Part shown: positions 5,226 through 9,821 of the stretch, in pieces | Layout: the number at the start of each line of letters is the position of its first letter | Position numbering within the stretch: position 1 is the first letter of the stretch | NCBI GenBank assembly: GCA_964557155.1 | Contig: CAZKZC010000016.1 | Span: 1 to 9,821 of the forward strand | Reading direction: 5' to 3' | Length of the DNA: 9,821 nucleotides | From: JAHJSY01 sp964557155 | GTDB taxonomy: Bacteria; Patescibacteriota; Minisyncoccia; Minisyncoccales; GWA2-38-27 | Program-made: the position numbers and the translations under genes | Notes under the pieces: model-generated | What the model saw: the letters and a program-made list of their open reading frames with translations, nothing else | Database searches by the model: none | What the model was told of the DNA's origin: nothing

Positions 5226-5308
5226 GGGCAGGTGGTGGAGTAGTCAAACACACGAGTTTGTAAAACTCGCGGCTTCGGCCTACGGGGGTGCAAATCCCTC
5301 CCTGCCCA
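5226..5308 (+). tRNA. tRNA-Tyr (anticodon GTA)
   Basis: Acceptor GGGCAGG pairs with CCTGCCC (5301-5307), discriminator A5308. Anticodon stem CGAGT/ACTCG surrounds loop TTGTAAA, anticodon GTA at 5260-5262. A long variable arm with a CTTCG loop makes it class II, as expected for tRNA-Tyr. CCA is not encoded. Odd: the T-loop is TGCAAAT, so position 55 is G instead of the near-universal U, and the D-loop AGTAGTCAAA appears to have A18-G19 instead of G18-G19, a paired change at the 18-55 contact. tRNA-Thr follows after 8 nt, so they are probably cotranscribed. Confidence 0.95.
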
Positions 5309-5316
5309 CATAGCGT

Positions 5317-5389
5317 GCCAATGTAGCTCAGTTGGTAGAGCATTCCCATGGTAAGGGAAAGGTCCGCGGTTCGAATCCGCGCGTTGGCT
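5317..5389 (+). tRNA. tRNA-Thr (anticodon GGT)
   Basis: Acceptor GCCAATG pairs with CGTTGGC (5382-5388, one G-U), discriminator T5389. D-arm GCTC/GAGC, anticodon stem TTCCC/GGGAA with loop ATGGTAA, anticodon GGT at 5350-5352, T-arm CGCGG-TTCGAAT-CCGCG. All canonical positions look intact. CCA is not encoded (CCG follows), so a CCA-adding enzyme is needed. It reads ACC and ACU codons. Confidence 0.97.
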
Positions 5390-5515
5390 CCGAATAATAA
5401 ATAACCAATAACCAAGAAACAAGATACAGACAAATTTCAAATTACAATATTCAAATTTCAAACAGTTTGGTTATTGTATCTTGTGTCTTGTATCTTCTTT
5501 TGCGAAGTAAAAGCT
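5390..5515. repeat. Spacer made of short AT-rich repeat words upstream of rpmG
   Basis: No gene is seen in these 126 bases. They are built from recurring words: ATAACCAATAACCAAG near 5402, ACAAGATACA near 5421, CAAATTTCAAA near 5430, CAAATTTCAAAC near 5452, then the complements TTTGGTTATT and TTGTATCTTG near 5467-5484, with a partial second copy of the latter (TCTTGTATCTTC). The complementary words come in the same order on both sides, so they would pair as a pseudoknot, not as one hairpin. I see no clear promoter for rpmG and no terminator for the tRNAs. Confidence 0.6.
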
Positions 5516-5680
5516 ATGGCAAAGAAAAAGAAACCATTCTTGAAACTTATATGTTCAGAATGTAAAAAAATAAATTACTTTACCAAAAAATCAAAAGGAA
5601 TGATTGAGGAAAAGTTGGAATTGAATAAATTTTGCAAATGGTGCCGAAAACACACACCTCACAAAGAAGGTAAGAAATAA
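5516..5680 (+). CDS. rpmG: 50S ribosomal protein L33
   Basis: Small zinc-ribbon protein of the large subunit near the E site. The 54 residues have the normal length: basic N-terminus MAKKKKPFLKLIC, then C13-x2-C16, a TKKSKG stretch, LELNKFC and C40-x2-C43, i.e. the zinc-binding form of L33. The ATG at 5516 is chosen over an in-frame upstream start at 5474, which would add 14 residues (MYLVSCIFFCEVKA) encoded by the repeat-rich spacer. No Shine-Dalgarno is seen. tRNA-Trp starts 7 nt after the stop; the pair rpmG-tRNA-Trp is widely conserved in bacteria, usually followed by secE and nusG, which are missing here. Confidence 0.94.
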   Translation: MAKKKKPFLKLICSECKKINYFTKKSKGMIEEKLELNKFCKWCRKHTPHKEGKK

Positions 5681-5687
5681 AGGTAAT

Positions 5688-5761
5688 GGGGGCTTGGTTC
5701 AGTGGTAGAATTGCTGTCTCCAAAACAGCAGACGGGAGTTCGATTCTCTCAGCCCCTGCCA
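5688..5761 (+). tRNA. tRNA-Trp (anticodon CCA), 3' end overlapping def
   Basis: Acceptor GGGGGCT pairs with AGCCCCT (5751-5757), the first pair being G-U; discriminator G5758. Anticodon stem GCTGT/ACAGC with loop CTCCAAA, anticodon CCA at 5720-5722; T-arm GGGAG-TTCGATT-CTCTC. Unlike the other two tRNAs, CCA follows directly (5759-5761), but its final A is also the first base of the def start codon. The tRNA and the def mRNA therefore share sequence, and 3' processing of the tRNA decides the 5' end of def. Confidence 0.96.
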
Positions 5762-6234
5762 TGATTTTAAAAATAAGAAAATTTAATGAGAAAGTCCTAA
5801 GAAAAAAAGCAGAGCCGGTTGAAAAGATTGATGGTGAAATAAAAAAGCTTGTTTTTGATATGGTTGAAACAATGAAAGTTAATGACGGAGTCGGCTTAGC
5901 CGCTCCCCAAGTTGGAGTTTCTAAACGAGTTATTGTGGTTCAAGGCAATCCATTGATCAATCCCAAAATACTCAAAAAGAAAGGAGTCATGCTCTTTGCC
6001 GAAGAAGGTTGTTTAAGTTTCCCGAATATTTATATAGAAATTAAAAGATTTGATGAAATTGAAATAGAAGCGTTAGATATTGAGGGAAAGAAGATTGAAC
6101 TTGAAGCCAAGGGGTTATTGGCTAGAGTTATTCAGCACGAAATAGATCACATAGATGGAATTCTATTTTTTAACCGTTTAGGTTTAATTGAAAAAATAAA
6201 GTTCAAACTAAAGCACCTGTCTTTAAAGTTTTAG
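5761..6234 (+). CDS. def: Peptide deformylase
   Basis: Metalloenzyme that removes the formyl group from nascent protein N-termini. The 157 residues carry all three motifs: GVGLAAPQVG (43-52, with Q50), EEGCLS (81-86, metal ligand C84) and QHEIDH (125-130, metal ligands H126 and H130, catalytic E127). Length is near the family's 160-190. The start ATG at 5761 gives MILKIRKFNEKVLRKKAEPV, a normal N-terminus; the frame is open further upstream, but only by reading through tRNA-Trp. The ATG shares its A with the tRNA CCA, so there is no room for a Shine-Dalgarno outside the tRNA. mltG starts 1 nt after the stop. Translation may depend on cleavage after the tRNA discriminator, which would leave a CC-AUG 5' end; that is inference. 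Confidence 0.96.
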   Translation: MILKIRKFNEKVLRKKAEPVEKIDGEIKKLVFDMVETMKVNDGVGLAAPQVGVSKRVIVVQGNPLINPKILKKKGVMLFAEEGCLSFPNIYIEIKRFDEIEIEALDIEGKKIELEAKGLLARVIQHEIDHIDGILFFNRLGLIEKIKFKLKHLSLKF

Positions 6235-6235
6235 T

Positions 6236-7066
6236 ATGAAATATTTCTCAATTATTAGTGTTGTTGTAATATTAATTGTTGGATTTTTGATTTGGCAGGG
6301 TGTTTATTTTCCTAAGGAGCCAGGCTCCTTAGGAAAAACACGGTTTTTGGTTGAGAGAGGGCAGGACGCAGAAGAGATTGCAGATAATTTGAAAGGAGTT
6401 GGGTTAATTAGATATAGTTTTGGGTTTAGATGGTATGCTTCAATTTCTGGGAAAGCAAATAAGCTTAAAGCGGGGGAATATGAATTATCTCCATCAATGA
6501 CCATTTCCGAAATTATTGATAAAATGGTTTCGGGAGATATGATAAAAAGAACGATTACTATAATAGAAGGGTGGACGCTAGAAGATATTGCCGAATATTT
6601 AAAAGTAGAAGAACTAGATCCGAGCTTAGAAGGTTATCTTTTTCCTGATACTTATGAATTATCCTATGATGATGGAATAAATGAAATTATTGAAAAGATA
6701 TTAGTTAATTTTGATAAAAAAACCAAGGGGAAGTTTGGCAAGAGACCTGATCTCGAGATAATAATTATGGCCTCTTTATTAGAAAAAGAAGTAAGAAGTT
6801 TAGAAGATAAAAAAATGGTGGCAGGAGTTTTAAAAAACAGATTAGAAACAGGTATGCTCTTGCAAGTAGATGCGGCTATGATTACCTACGAAATTAAAGG
6901 GCTTCCGTCTAGGCCTATTTGCAATCCTGGCCTTGAAAGTATAGAAGCAGCAATTTATCCAACAGAGAATAACTATTTATATTATCTTTCAACTCCCGAA
7001 GGAGAAACAATCTTTAGCAAAACCTTCAAAGAACACAACATAGCTGTTAACAAGTACTTAAGATAA
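6236..7066 (+). CDS. mltG: Endolytic murein transglycosylase MltG (YceG-like)
   Basis: Inner-membrane lytic transglycosylase thought to cut nascent peptidoglycan strands and set glycan length. The 276 residues begin with one membrane helix (about 4-20), then a LysM-like region (TRFLVERGQDAEEIADNL) and the catalytic YceG domain with EGYLFPDTYEL (132-142), ASLLEKEV with putative catalytic E183, KNRLETGMLLQVDAA and NPGLESIEAAIYP. It is shorter than E. coli MltG (340), with a trimmed loop before the NPG motif. Residues 25-34 (FPKEPGSLGK), between the membrane helix and the LysM-like region, are encoded by a perfect palindrome that looks inserted. It follows def with a 1-nt gap, suggesting coupling; no Shine-Dalgarno and no clear terminator after it. 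Confidence 0.94.
   Translation: MKYFSIISVVVILIVGFLIWQGVYFPKEPGSLGKTRFLVERGQDAEEIADNLKGVGLIRYSFGFRWYASISGKANKLKAGEYELSPSMTISEIIDKMVSGDMIKRTITIIEGWTLEDIAEYLKVEELDPSLEGYLFPDTYELSYDDGINEIIEKILVNFDKKTKGKFGKRPDLEIIIMASLLEKEVRSLEDKKMVAGVLKNRLETGMLLQVDAAMITYEIKGLPSRPICNPGLESIEAAIYPTENNYLYYLSTPEGETIFSKTFKEHNIAVNKYLR
6307..6337. repeat. Perfect palindrome inserted in frame in mltG
   Basis: Arms of 15 bp, TTTTCCTAAGGAGCC (6307-6321) and GGCTCCTTAGGAAAA (6323-6337), around a single A. It encodes FPKEPGSLGK, and the minus strand read through the element encodes the same ten residues. It lies in the linker after the membrane helix, a position that tolerates extra residues. Confidence 0.95.
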
Positions 7067-7137
7067 GAATATTAAACACCTGGTGTCTAACATCCAAAAT
7101 GTTCGGAGCTAAGCTTTCGCACTAACATTTCTTCACT

Positions 7138-7165
7138 TTGTAAAATTTTTTCTACAGGGTATAAT
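7138..7165 (+). promoter_or_regulatory. Promoter for a leaderless mRNA upstream of the 7172 gene
   Basis: TTGTAA (7138-7143), a 16-nt spacer and perfect TATAAT (7160-7165) place +1 at about 7172, exactly the A of the ATG. There is no Shine-Dalgarno upstream. The rest of the 105-bp gap (7067-7171) holds only a minor palindrome, ACACC-T-GGTGT (7076-7086), and no U-tract terminator for mltG. Confidence 0.6.
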
Positions 7166-7171
7166 ATATAA

Positions 7172-7657
7172 ATGGTTGATAGAAGGAAAATATTAACATG
7201 GGTTATTTATGTGTTATCGGCAATTTTGTTGGTTGTGGTTGTTTTCTTTTTAACTCTTTGGCTTTTGAATAAATTTGCTAGTCCAGCTCCGATAATTCTA
7301 GGCGGAAAGCCAACTTCTCCTATCGGTGATAGTTTTCCTCCTCCTCCTAATTTTATTAAACTATCAGGTCTATATTTTGATGGTCCCCAATTGCTAAAAG
7401 ATAATAGCGGTATTGATAAGGCAGCAATATTTTTAATCTTGTGCCAAAAAGATACGGACTATGGTATAATATATATTGGAGAGACAGAGGGGGGTATTAA
7501 TCTTTCAAGCGATACTTGTTGGATAGATAGTTGTGGAGGATCTCTTTATATCGCTAAGTTTTGGGTATCAACTGAACAGTATAAAACAAAAGACAGGCAA
7601 GGGTTAAGGAAACTATTAGAAACAGAAAATAATCCTTCTTGCATATTAAGCTTATGA
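7172..7657 (+). CDS. Membrane-anchored protein, possible degenerate GIY-YIG-like domain
   Basis: No firm family. The 161 residues start MVDRRK, then one long hydrophobic helix (about 8-33), so the rest probably faces outward. A proline-rich linker (GKPTSPIGDSFPPPPN, 45-60) leads to a small domain. There, AIFLI (85-89) and IIYIGET (99-105) recall the spacing of the GIY and YIG strands of GIY-YIG nucleases, and LLETENNPSC near the C-terminus recalls the NPP segment of that fold, but the usual arginine helix is not evident. Four cysteines (91, 116, 121, 157) could form disulfides outside the membrane. An extracytoplasmic GIY-YIG-like fold would be unusual, so the resemblance may be chance. Its mRNA seems leaderless. 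Its stop overlaps the next ATG (ATGA, 7654-7657), implying coupled synthesis. Confidence 0.8.
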   Translation: MVDRRKILTWVIYVLSAILLVVVVFFLTLWLLNKFASPAPIILGGKPTSPIGDSFPPPPNFIKLSGLYFDGPQLLKDNSGIDKAAIFLILCQKDTDYGIIYIGETEGGINLSSDTCWIDSCGGSLYIAKFWVSTEQYKTKDRQGLRKLLETENNPSCILSL

Positions 7658-8778
7658 ACCAATCAATATTTGATAAAATTACAGCGGAGAAAGGTCTATT
7701 TTTCACTCTAGTGGCAGCGATCATAATTGTTGCGATTGTTGTTGTCTATTTATTCATTACTTTTGGATCGCCAAAAATAAAGATTACATCTCCTAGCGGA
7801 GGAGATAAATGGGAGATTGGTCAAAAATATGAAATTACTTGGGAAGCAAAGAAAGTTGGCAAGGTAGGTATTGCTTTATTTCATGAAGCAGAGGTAGAGT
7901 GGATTGCTGAAGATGTTCCGGCTGGTTTAGGAAAATATGAATGGGAAGTTTATGAAGGTCATAAGTATGGGGATGGGTTCTGGGTAGCTGTTTTTGAATA
8001 TCCCTGGAGAGAAGATGGTGAAGTGGACTATTCCAAGGGATCCTTAACAATTACTTATCCGATATCAACTAACTGTGATGTTTTATCTATTGAAAATGAG
8101 TGGCCGTATGTGGCAAGCGATTTCCCAAACATTAGAAGGGTTTTTATAACTCAAGAGAAATATAAAGGAAATTTAGATGGTCTAGAAGGTGCCAATCAAA
8201 AATGTCAGGAACAAGCGAATAAAGCAGAACTTGGAGGGAGTTGGATTGCTTTTCTTGGTGGTGATGCTGACGAGGATACGGCTGTTGAAAGATTAAAAAA
8301 GAGCGAGAGGGGGATAGGTGGTATTTTTGTTCAAGCAGAGCCATCAGCCGAATTAATTCAGGGAGCGACTTGTCATCGTCTCTTGGGTAAAAACTTTACT
8401 GAATTTTTAATGAAGTTTTCAGATCCCTTAGAAATTAATGCTGATAAAATCAATAAGACCTTTTTGCAGAATATGAACGGAGTTTGGTTAGGACGTGTTG
8501 ACGAAACAAGTAGTAAAAATTGTATTGTTTCAACAACAAGCCAAGTAAATTTAAATGAGAAATATAGCTACACTCCTACTTGCCAAAACTGGACAAAAGC
8601 AGAGCAGTTTGCTGCTGGATATAGAGATGCTCCATTGTCAGATTTCCCGCTCTGTTATACACCATCGGGGTCTTCAGTTAGGGCGGTTTCTTTAGGAGGA
8701 TTGGGCTCGGGAGTAAGCAGTATCAATACTGGGGGCTATTGCCACAGAGAGCGAAAACTTATTTGTATTGAGGATTAG
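7654..8778 (+). CDS. Membrane-anchored surface protein: Kre9/KNH-like Ig-type domain plus lectin-like C-terminal domain
   Basis: The 374-residue protein has an N-terminal membrane anchor (about 15-37) and an extracellular remainder. Residues 40-135 (KIKITSPSGGDKWEIGQKYEITWEA ... GSLTIT) match the pattern of Kre9/KNH-type beta-sandwich domains found in bacterial surface proteins. From about 161, RRVFITQEKYKGNLDGLEGANQKC, then ELGGSWIAFLGG and a final YCHRERKLICIED resemble the C-type-lectin/endostatin-like domain of secreted bacterial proteins (DUF1554-like). Eight ectodomain cysteines (141, 184, 240, 290, 310, 334, 363, 371) are an even number, fitting disulfides. The ATG at 7654, overlapping the previous stop as ATGA, is preferred to the TTG at 7639. 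A role in binding glycans or host cells is inference. The domain names are from pattern memory and need a profile search. Confidence 0.85.
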   Translation: MNQSIFDKITAEKGLFFTLVAAIIIVAIVVVYLFITFGSPKIKITSPSGGDKWEIGQKYEITWEAKKVGKVGIALFHEAEVEWIAEDVPAGLGKYEWEVYEGHKYGDGFWVAVFEYPWREDGEVDYSKGSLTITYPISTNCDVLSIENEWPYVASDFPNIRRVFITQEKYKGNLDGLEGANQKCQEQANKAELGGSWIAFLGGDADEDTAVERLKKSERGIGGIFVQAEPSAELIQGATCHRLLGKNFTEFLMKFSDPLEINADKINKTFLQNMNGVWLGRVDETSSKNCIVSTTSQVNLNEKYSYTPTCQNWTKAEQFAAGYRDAPLSDFPLCYTPSGSSVRAVSLGGLGSGVSSINTGGYCHRERKLICIED

Positions 8779-8780
8779 AG

Positions 8781-8820
8781 TTGACAAGAAATTAATAATA
8801 GATTAAAATAAGAATATAAT
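8781..8820 (+). promoter_or_regulatory. rplJ-rplL promoter(s)
   Basis: Perfect TTGACA (8781-8786), 17 nt, TAAAAT (8804-8809) predicts +1 near 8816. A second -10, perfect TATAAT (8815-8820) with weak TTAATA (8792-8797) 17 nt upstream, would start at about 8827, right at the base of the leader's first helix. The box lies just after the upstream stop codon, so rplJL is an independent unit. Confidence 0.7.
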
Positions 8821-8827
8821 AAATTAT

Positions 8828-8882
8828 CCACAGATAGCAGGCATTTAAGACCTGCCGAGGGTGACTCGTCTTTTATCTGTGG
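8828..8882 (+). promoter_or_regulatory. Three-way-junction leader of rplJ (L10-leader-like)
   Basis: Helix P1 CCACAGATA (8828-8836) / TATCTGTGG (8874-8882) closes two hairpins: GCAGG (8837-8841) / CCTGC (8851-8855) with a 9-nt loop, and CGAG (8856-8859) / CTCG (8865-8868) with loop GGTGA. The position before rplJ-rplL and the branched form fit the L10 leader family, in which L10 with L7/L12 binds its own mRNA and represses it. I recognise it from position and architecture, not from exact consensus. The 3' strand of P1 is shared with the following terminator hairpin. Confidence 0.6.
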
Positions 8883-8899
8883 TTAACCGCAGATTTTTT
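8875..8899 (+). terminator. Attenuator terminator in the rplJ leader
   Basis: ATCTGTGG (8875-8882) pairs with CCGCAGAT (8887-8894), 8 bp with one U-G, loop TTAA, followed by six T (8894-8899) ending directly at the rplJ ATG. Its 5' arm is also the 3' strand of leader helix P1, so the two structures exclude each other. The hairpin also covers the region where ribosomes would load. Confidence 0.65.
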
Positions 8900-9412
8900 A
8901 TGCCATTAACAAAAGAGCAAAAACAAAATATAGTCAAAGATTTGAAGGAAAGTATTGATAAGCAGAAGTCAATGGTTTTTGTTTCCATCCAGGGATTAAA
9001 AGCAGCCGAGCTTCTTGAATTAAGAAATAAATTAAAAGAATTAAATTGTAAAATATCTGTTGCTAAGAAGACCTTAATGGATATTGCCTTCAAAGAAAGT
9101 AAGATAGAAATTGACACAAGCAAGCTAGAAGGCCAAGTGGCTTTAGTTTTCGGATTTAAAGACGAAGTTTTACCAGCTAAAACATCTTATGAGTTTTCTA
9201 AGAAAAATGAGAACTTGAAGATATTGGGTGGTTTCTTAGAAAATAAATTTAGAGAAGTTAACGAAATAATTACATTAGCTAAAATACCTTCAAGAGAAGA
9301 ACTTTTAGCAAAGGTCGTTGGGAGCATATCAGCCCCAGTATATGGTTTGGCGAATGTGCTTCAAGGAAACATAAGAAATTTTGTTCAAGTTTTAAGTAAA
9401 ATAAAACAATAA
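8900..9412 (+). CDS. rplJ: 50S ribosomal protein L10
   Basis: Base of the ribosomal stalk: binds 23S rRNA with its N-terminal domain and L7/L12 dimers with its C-terminal helix. The 170 residues have the usual length. MPLTKEQKQNIVKDLKESID, a strand MVFVSIQGLKAAELLELRNKLKELNCKISVAKKTLM and the mid-region GQVALVFGF are typical of L10; the C-terminal FVQVLSKIKQ is the end of the stalk-binding helix. The ATG at 8900 is chosen over an in-frame start at 8861 because the latter lies inside the leader junction and adds residues foreign to the family. No Shine-Dalgarno: six T precede the ATG. rplL follows after 5 nt. rplK and rplA, normally just upstream, are absent. Likely autoregulated through the leader. 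Confidence 0.96.
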   Translation: MPLTKEQKQNIVKDLKESIDKQKSMVFVSIQGLKAAELLELRNKLKELNCKISVAKKTLMDIAFKESKIEIDTSKLEGQVALVFGFKDEVLPAKTSYEFSKKNENLKILGGFLENKFREVNEIITLAKIPSREELLAKVVGSISAPVYGLANVLQGNIRNFVQVLSKIKQ

Positions 9413-9417
9413 TTAAT

Positions 9418-9821
9418 ATGACAGAAGAAATTAAAAAAGAAGAAGAAAAAGTAGTAGAAGTTCCTAAGAAGTTTCAATCTTTAGTTGAAGAAATTGAAAA
9501 AATGTCTGTTTTGGACTTAGCTGAATTAGTTAAAATTCTTGAAAAGAAATTTGGCGTTTCAGCTGCCGCTCCTGTTGCTGTGACCGGACCTGCTTCTGCT
9601 GAGGATTCAGCAGACAAAGAGGAAAAAAGTTCTTACAATGTTGAATTAACTGCAGTTGGTGATAAAAAGATTGAAGTTATTAAAGCGGTAAGAGATATAA
9701 CAGAGAAAGGATTAAAAGAAGCCAAAGATCTAGTTGACGCTATTGCTAGCGGTCCTCAAATGATTAGAGAAAATGTTAAGAAAGAGGATGCCGAAGAAAT
9801 GAAAAAGAAATTTGAAACCGC
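9418..9821 (+). CDS. rplL: 50S ribosomal protein L7/L12 (3' end cut by window)
   Basis: Mobile stalk protein that recruits and activates translational GTPases. 134 codons are visible and the frame is open at the edge; judged by the family's end, only a few residues are missing. An acidic/basic N-terminal extension (MTEEIKKEEEKVVEVPKKFQ) precedes the dimerisation domain (SLVEEIEKMSVLDLAELVKI ... FGVS). A hinge (about residues 50-70, AAAPVAVTGPASAEDSAD) leads to the C-terminal domain with KKIEVIKAVRDITEKGLKEAKDLVD, the GTPase-contact surface. The extension is unusual, since L7/L12 proteins normally start a few residues before the first helix. It lies 5 nt after rplJ without a Shine-Dalgarno, so the two are cotranscribed and probably coupled; rpoB would be expected next. 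Confidence 0.96.
   Translation, partial: MTEEIKKEEEKVVEVPKKFQSLVEEIEKMSVLDLAELVKILEKKFGVSAAAPVAVTGPASAEDSADKEEKSSYNVELTAVGDKKIEVIKAVRDITEKGLKEAKDLVDAIASGPQMIRENVKKEDAEEMKKKFET

Noticed and set aside
5173..5461. Two long minus-strand ORFs across tRNA-Tyr and tRNA-Thr
   Set aside because: They are antisense translations of tRNA genes, a well-known source of false proteins; the tRNA folds explain the sequence fully.
5686..5760. Upstream in-frame extension of def
   Set aside because: It would translate tRNA-Trp itself. Deformylases begin close to the ILKIRKF strand, so the ATG at 5761 is right.
5580..5762. Minus-strand ORF across tRNA-Trp
   Set aside because: It is the antisense reading of the tRNA and of the rpmG 3' end, with no independent support.
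6236..7066. mltG as a polysaccharide-export or plain LysM protein
   Set aside because: The LEKEV catalytic segment, LFPDTYEL and the NPGLESIEAAIYP motif together are specific to MltG/YceG.
8861..8899. In-frame upstream start for rplJ
   Set aside because: It would place 13 extra codons inside the leader junction and terminator and add residues not typical of L10.

Overview
The window looks like a housekeeping segment of an AT-rich bacterial genome of the Candidate Phyla Radiation (Patescibacteria, probably Parcubacteria-like). This is inferred from the compact gene set, ribosomal proteins with long lysine/glutamate-rich tails, short palindromes inserted in frame inside conserved genes, intergenic mosaics of short AT-rich words, and almost no Shine-Dalgarno sequences. 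No similarity search was possible, so the lineage is an inference.

Layout. 1-1230, minus strand: the N-terminal 410 codons of DNA polymerase III alpha (dnaE), cut by the window edge. A 28-bp divergent gap follows, then a tight plus-strand cluster for ribosome and RNA processing: rnhB, rpmF (L32), nusB, rnc and rpsP (S16), ending at an intrinsic terminator (3854-3884). 3885-4050 holds no confident protein gene but has extensive inverted-repeat structure that could be a non-coding RNA. A strong promoter (4051-4078) then drives khpA, which is followed by a hairpin-plus-U terminator lying just before trmD. tRNA-Tyr and tRNA-Thr follow, then a repeat-rich spacer, rpmG (L33), and tRNA-Trp, whose 3' CCA shares its final A with the ATG of def (peptide deformylase). 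mltG follows 1 nt after def. After a short promoter-bearing gap come two membrane-anchored putative surface proteins that overlap by 4 bp. The window ends with a promoter, a three-way-junction leader with an attenuator, rplJ (L10) and rplL (L7/L12, only the last few codons missing).

How the parts fit. Nearly everything serves translation or its maturation: ribosomal proteins (L32, S16, L33, L10, L7/L12), rRNA processing and antitermination (RNase III, NusB, KhpA), tRNA modification (TrmD), three tRNAs and nascent-chain deformylation. The order tRNA-Tyr, tRNA-Thr, rpmG, tRNA-Trp ... rplJ, rplL resembles the widely conserved tuf/secE/nusG/rplKAJL neighbourhood, but def, mltG and two surface-protein genes occupy the place of secE-nusG-rplK-rplA.

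Most notable: two perfect palindromes inserted in frame in rnhB and mltG that encode the same peptide on both strands, resembling the Rickettsia palindromic elements; a third palindrome inside the candidate structured RNA; the tRNA-Trp/def overlap; an A18/G55 combination in tRNA-Tyr; promoters placed so that mRNAs would be leaderless; and an L10-type attenuator whose U-tract abuts the rplJ start codon. I did not find a defence system, CRISPR array, transposase or other clearly new multi-gene system.
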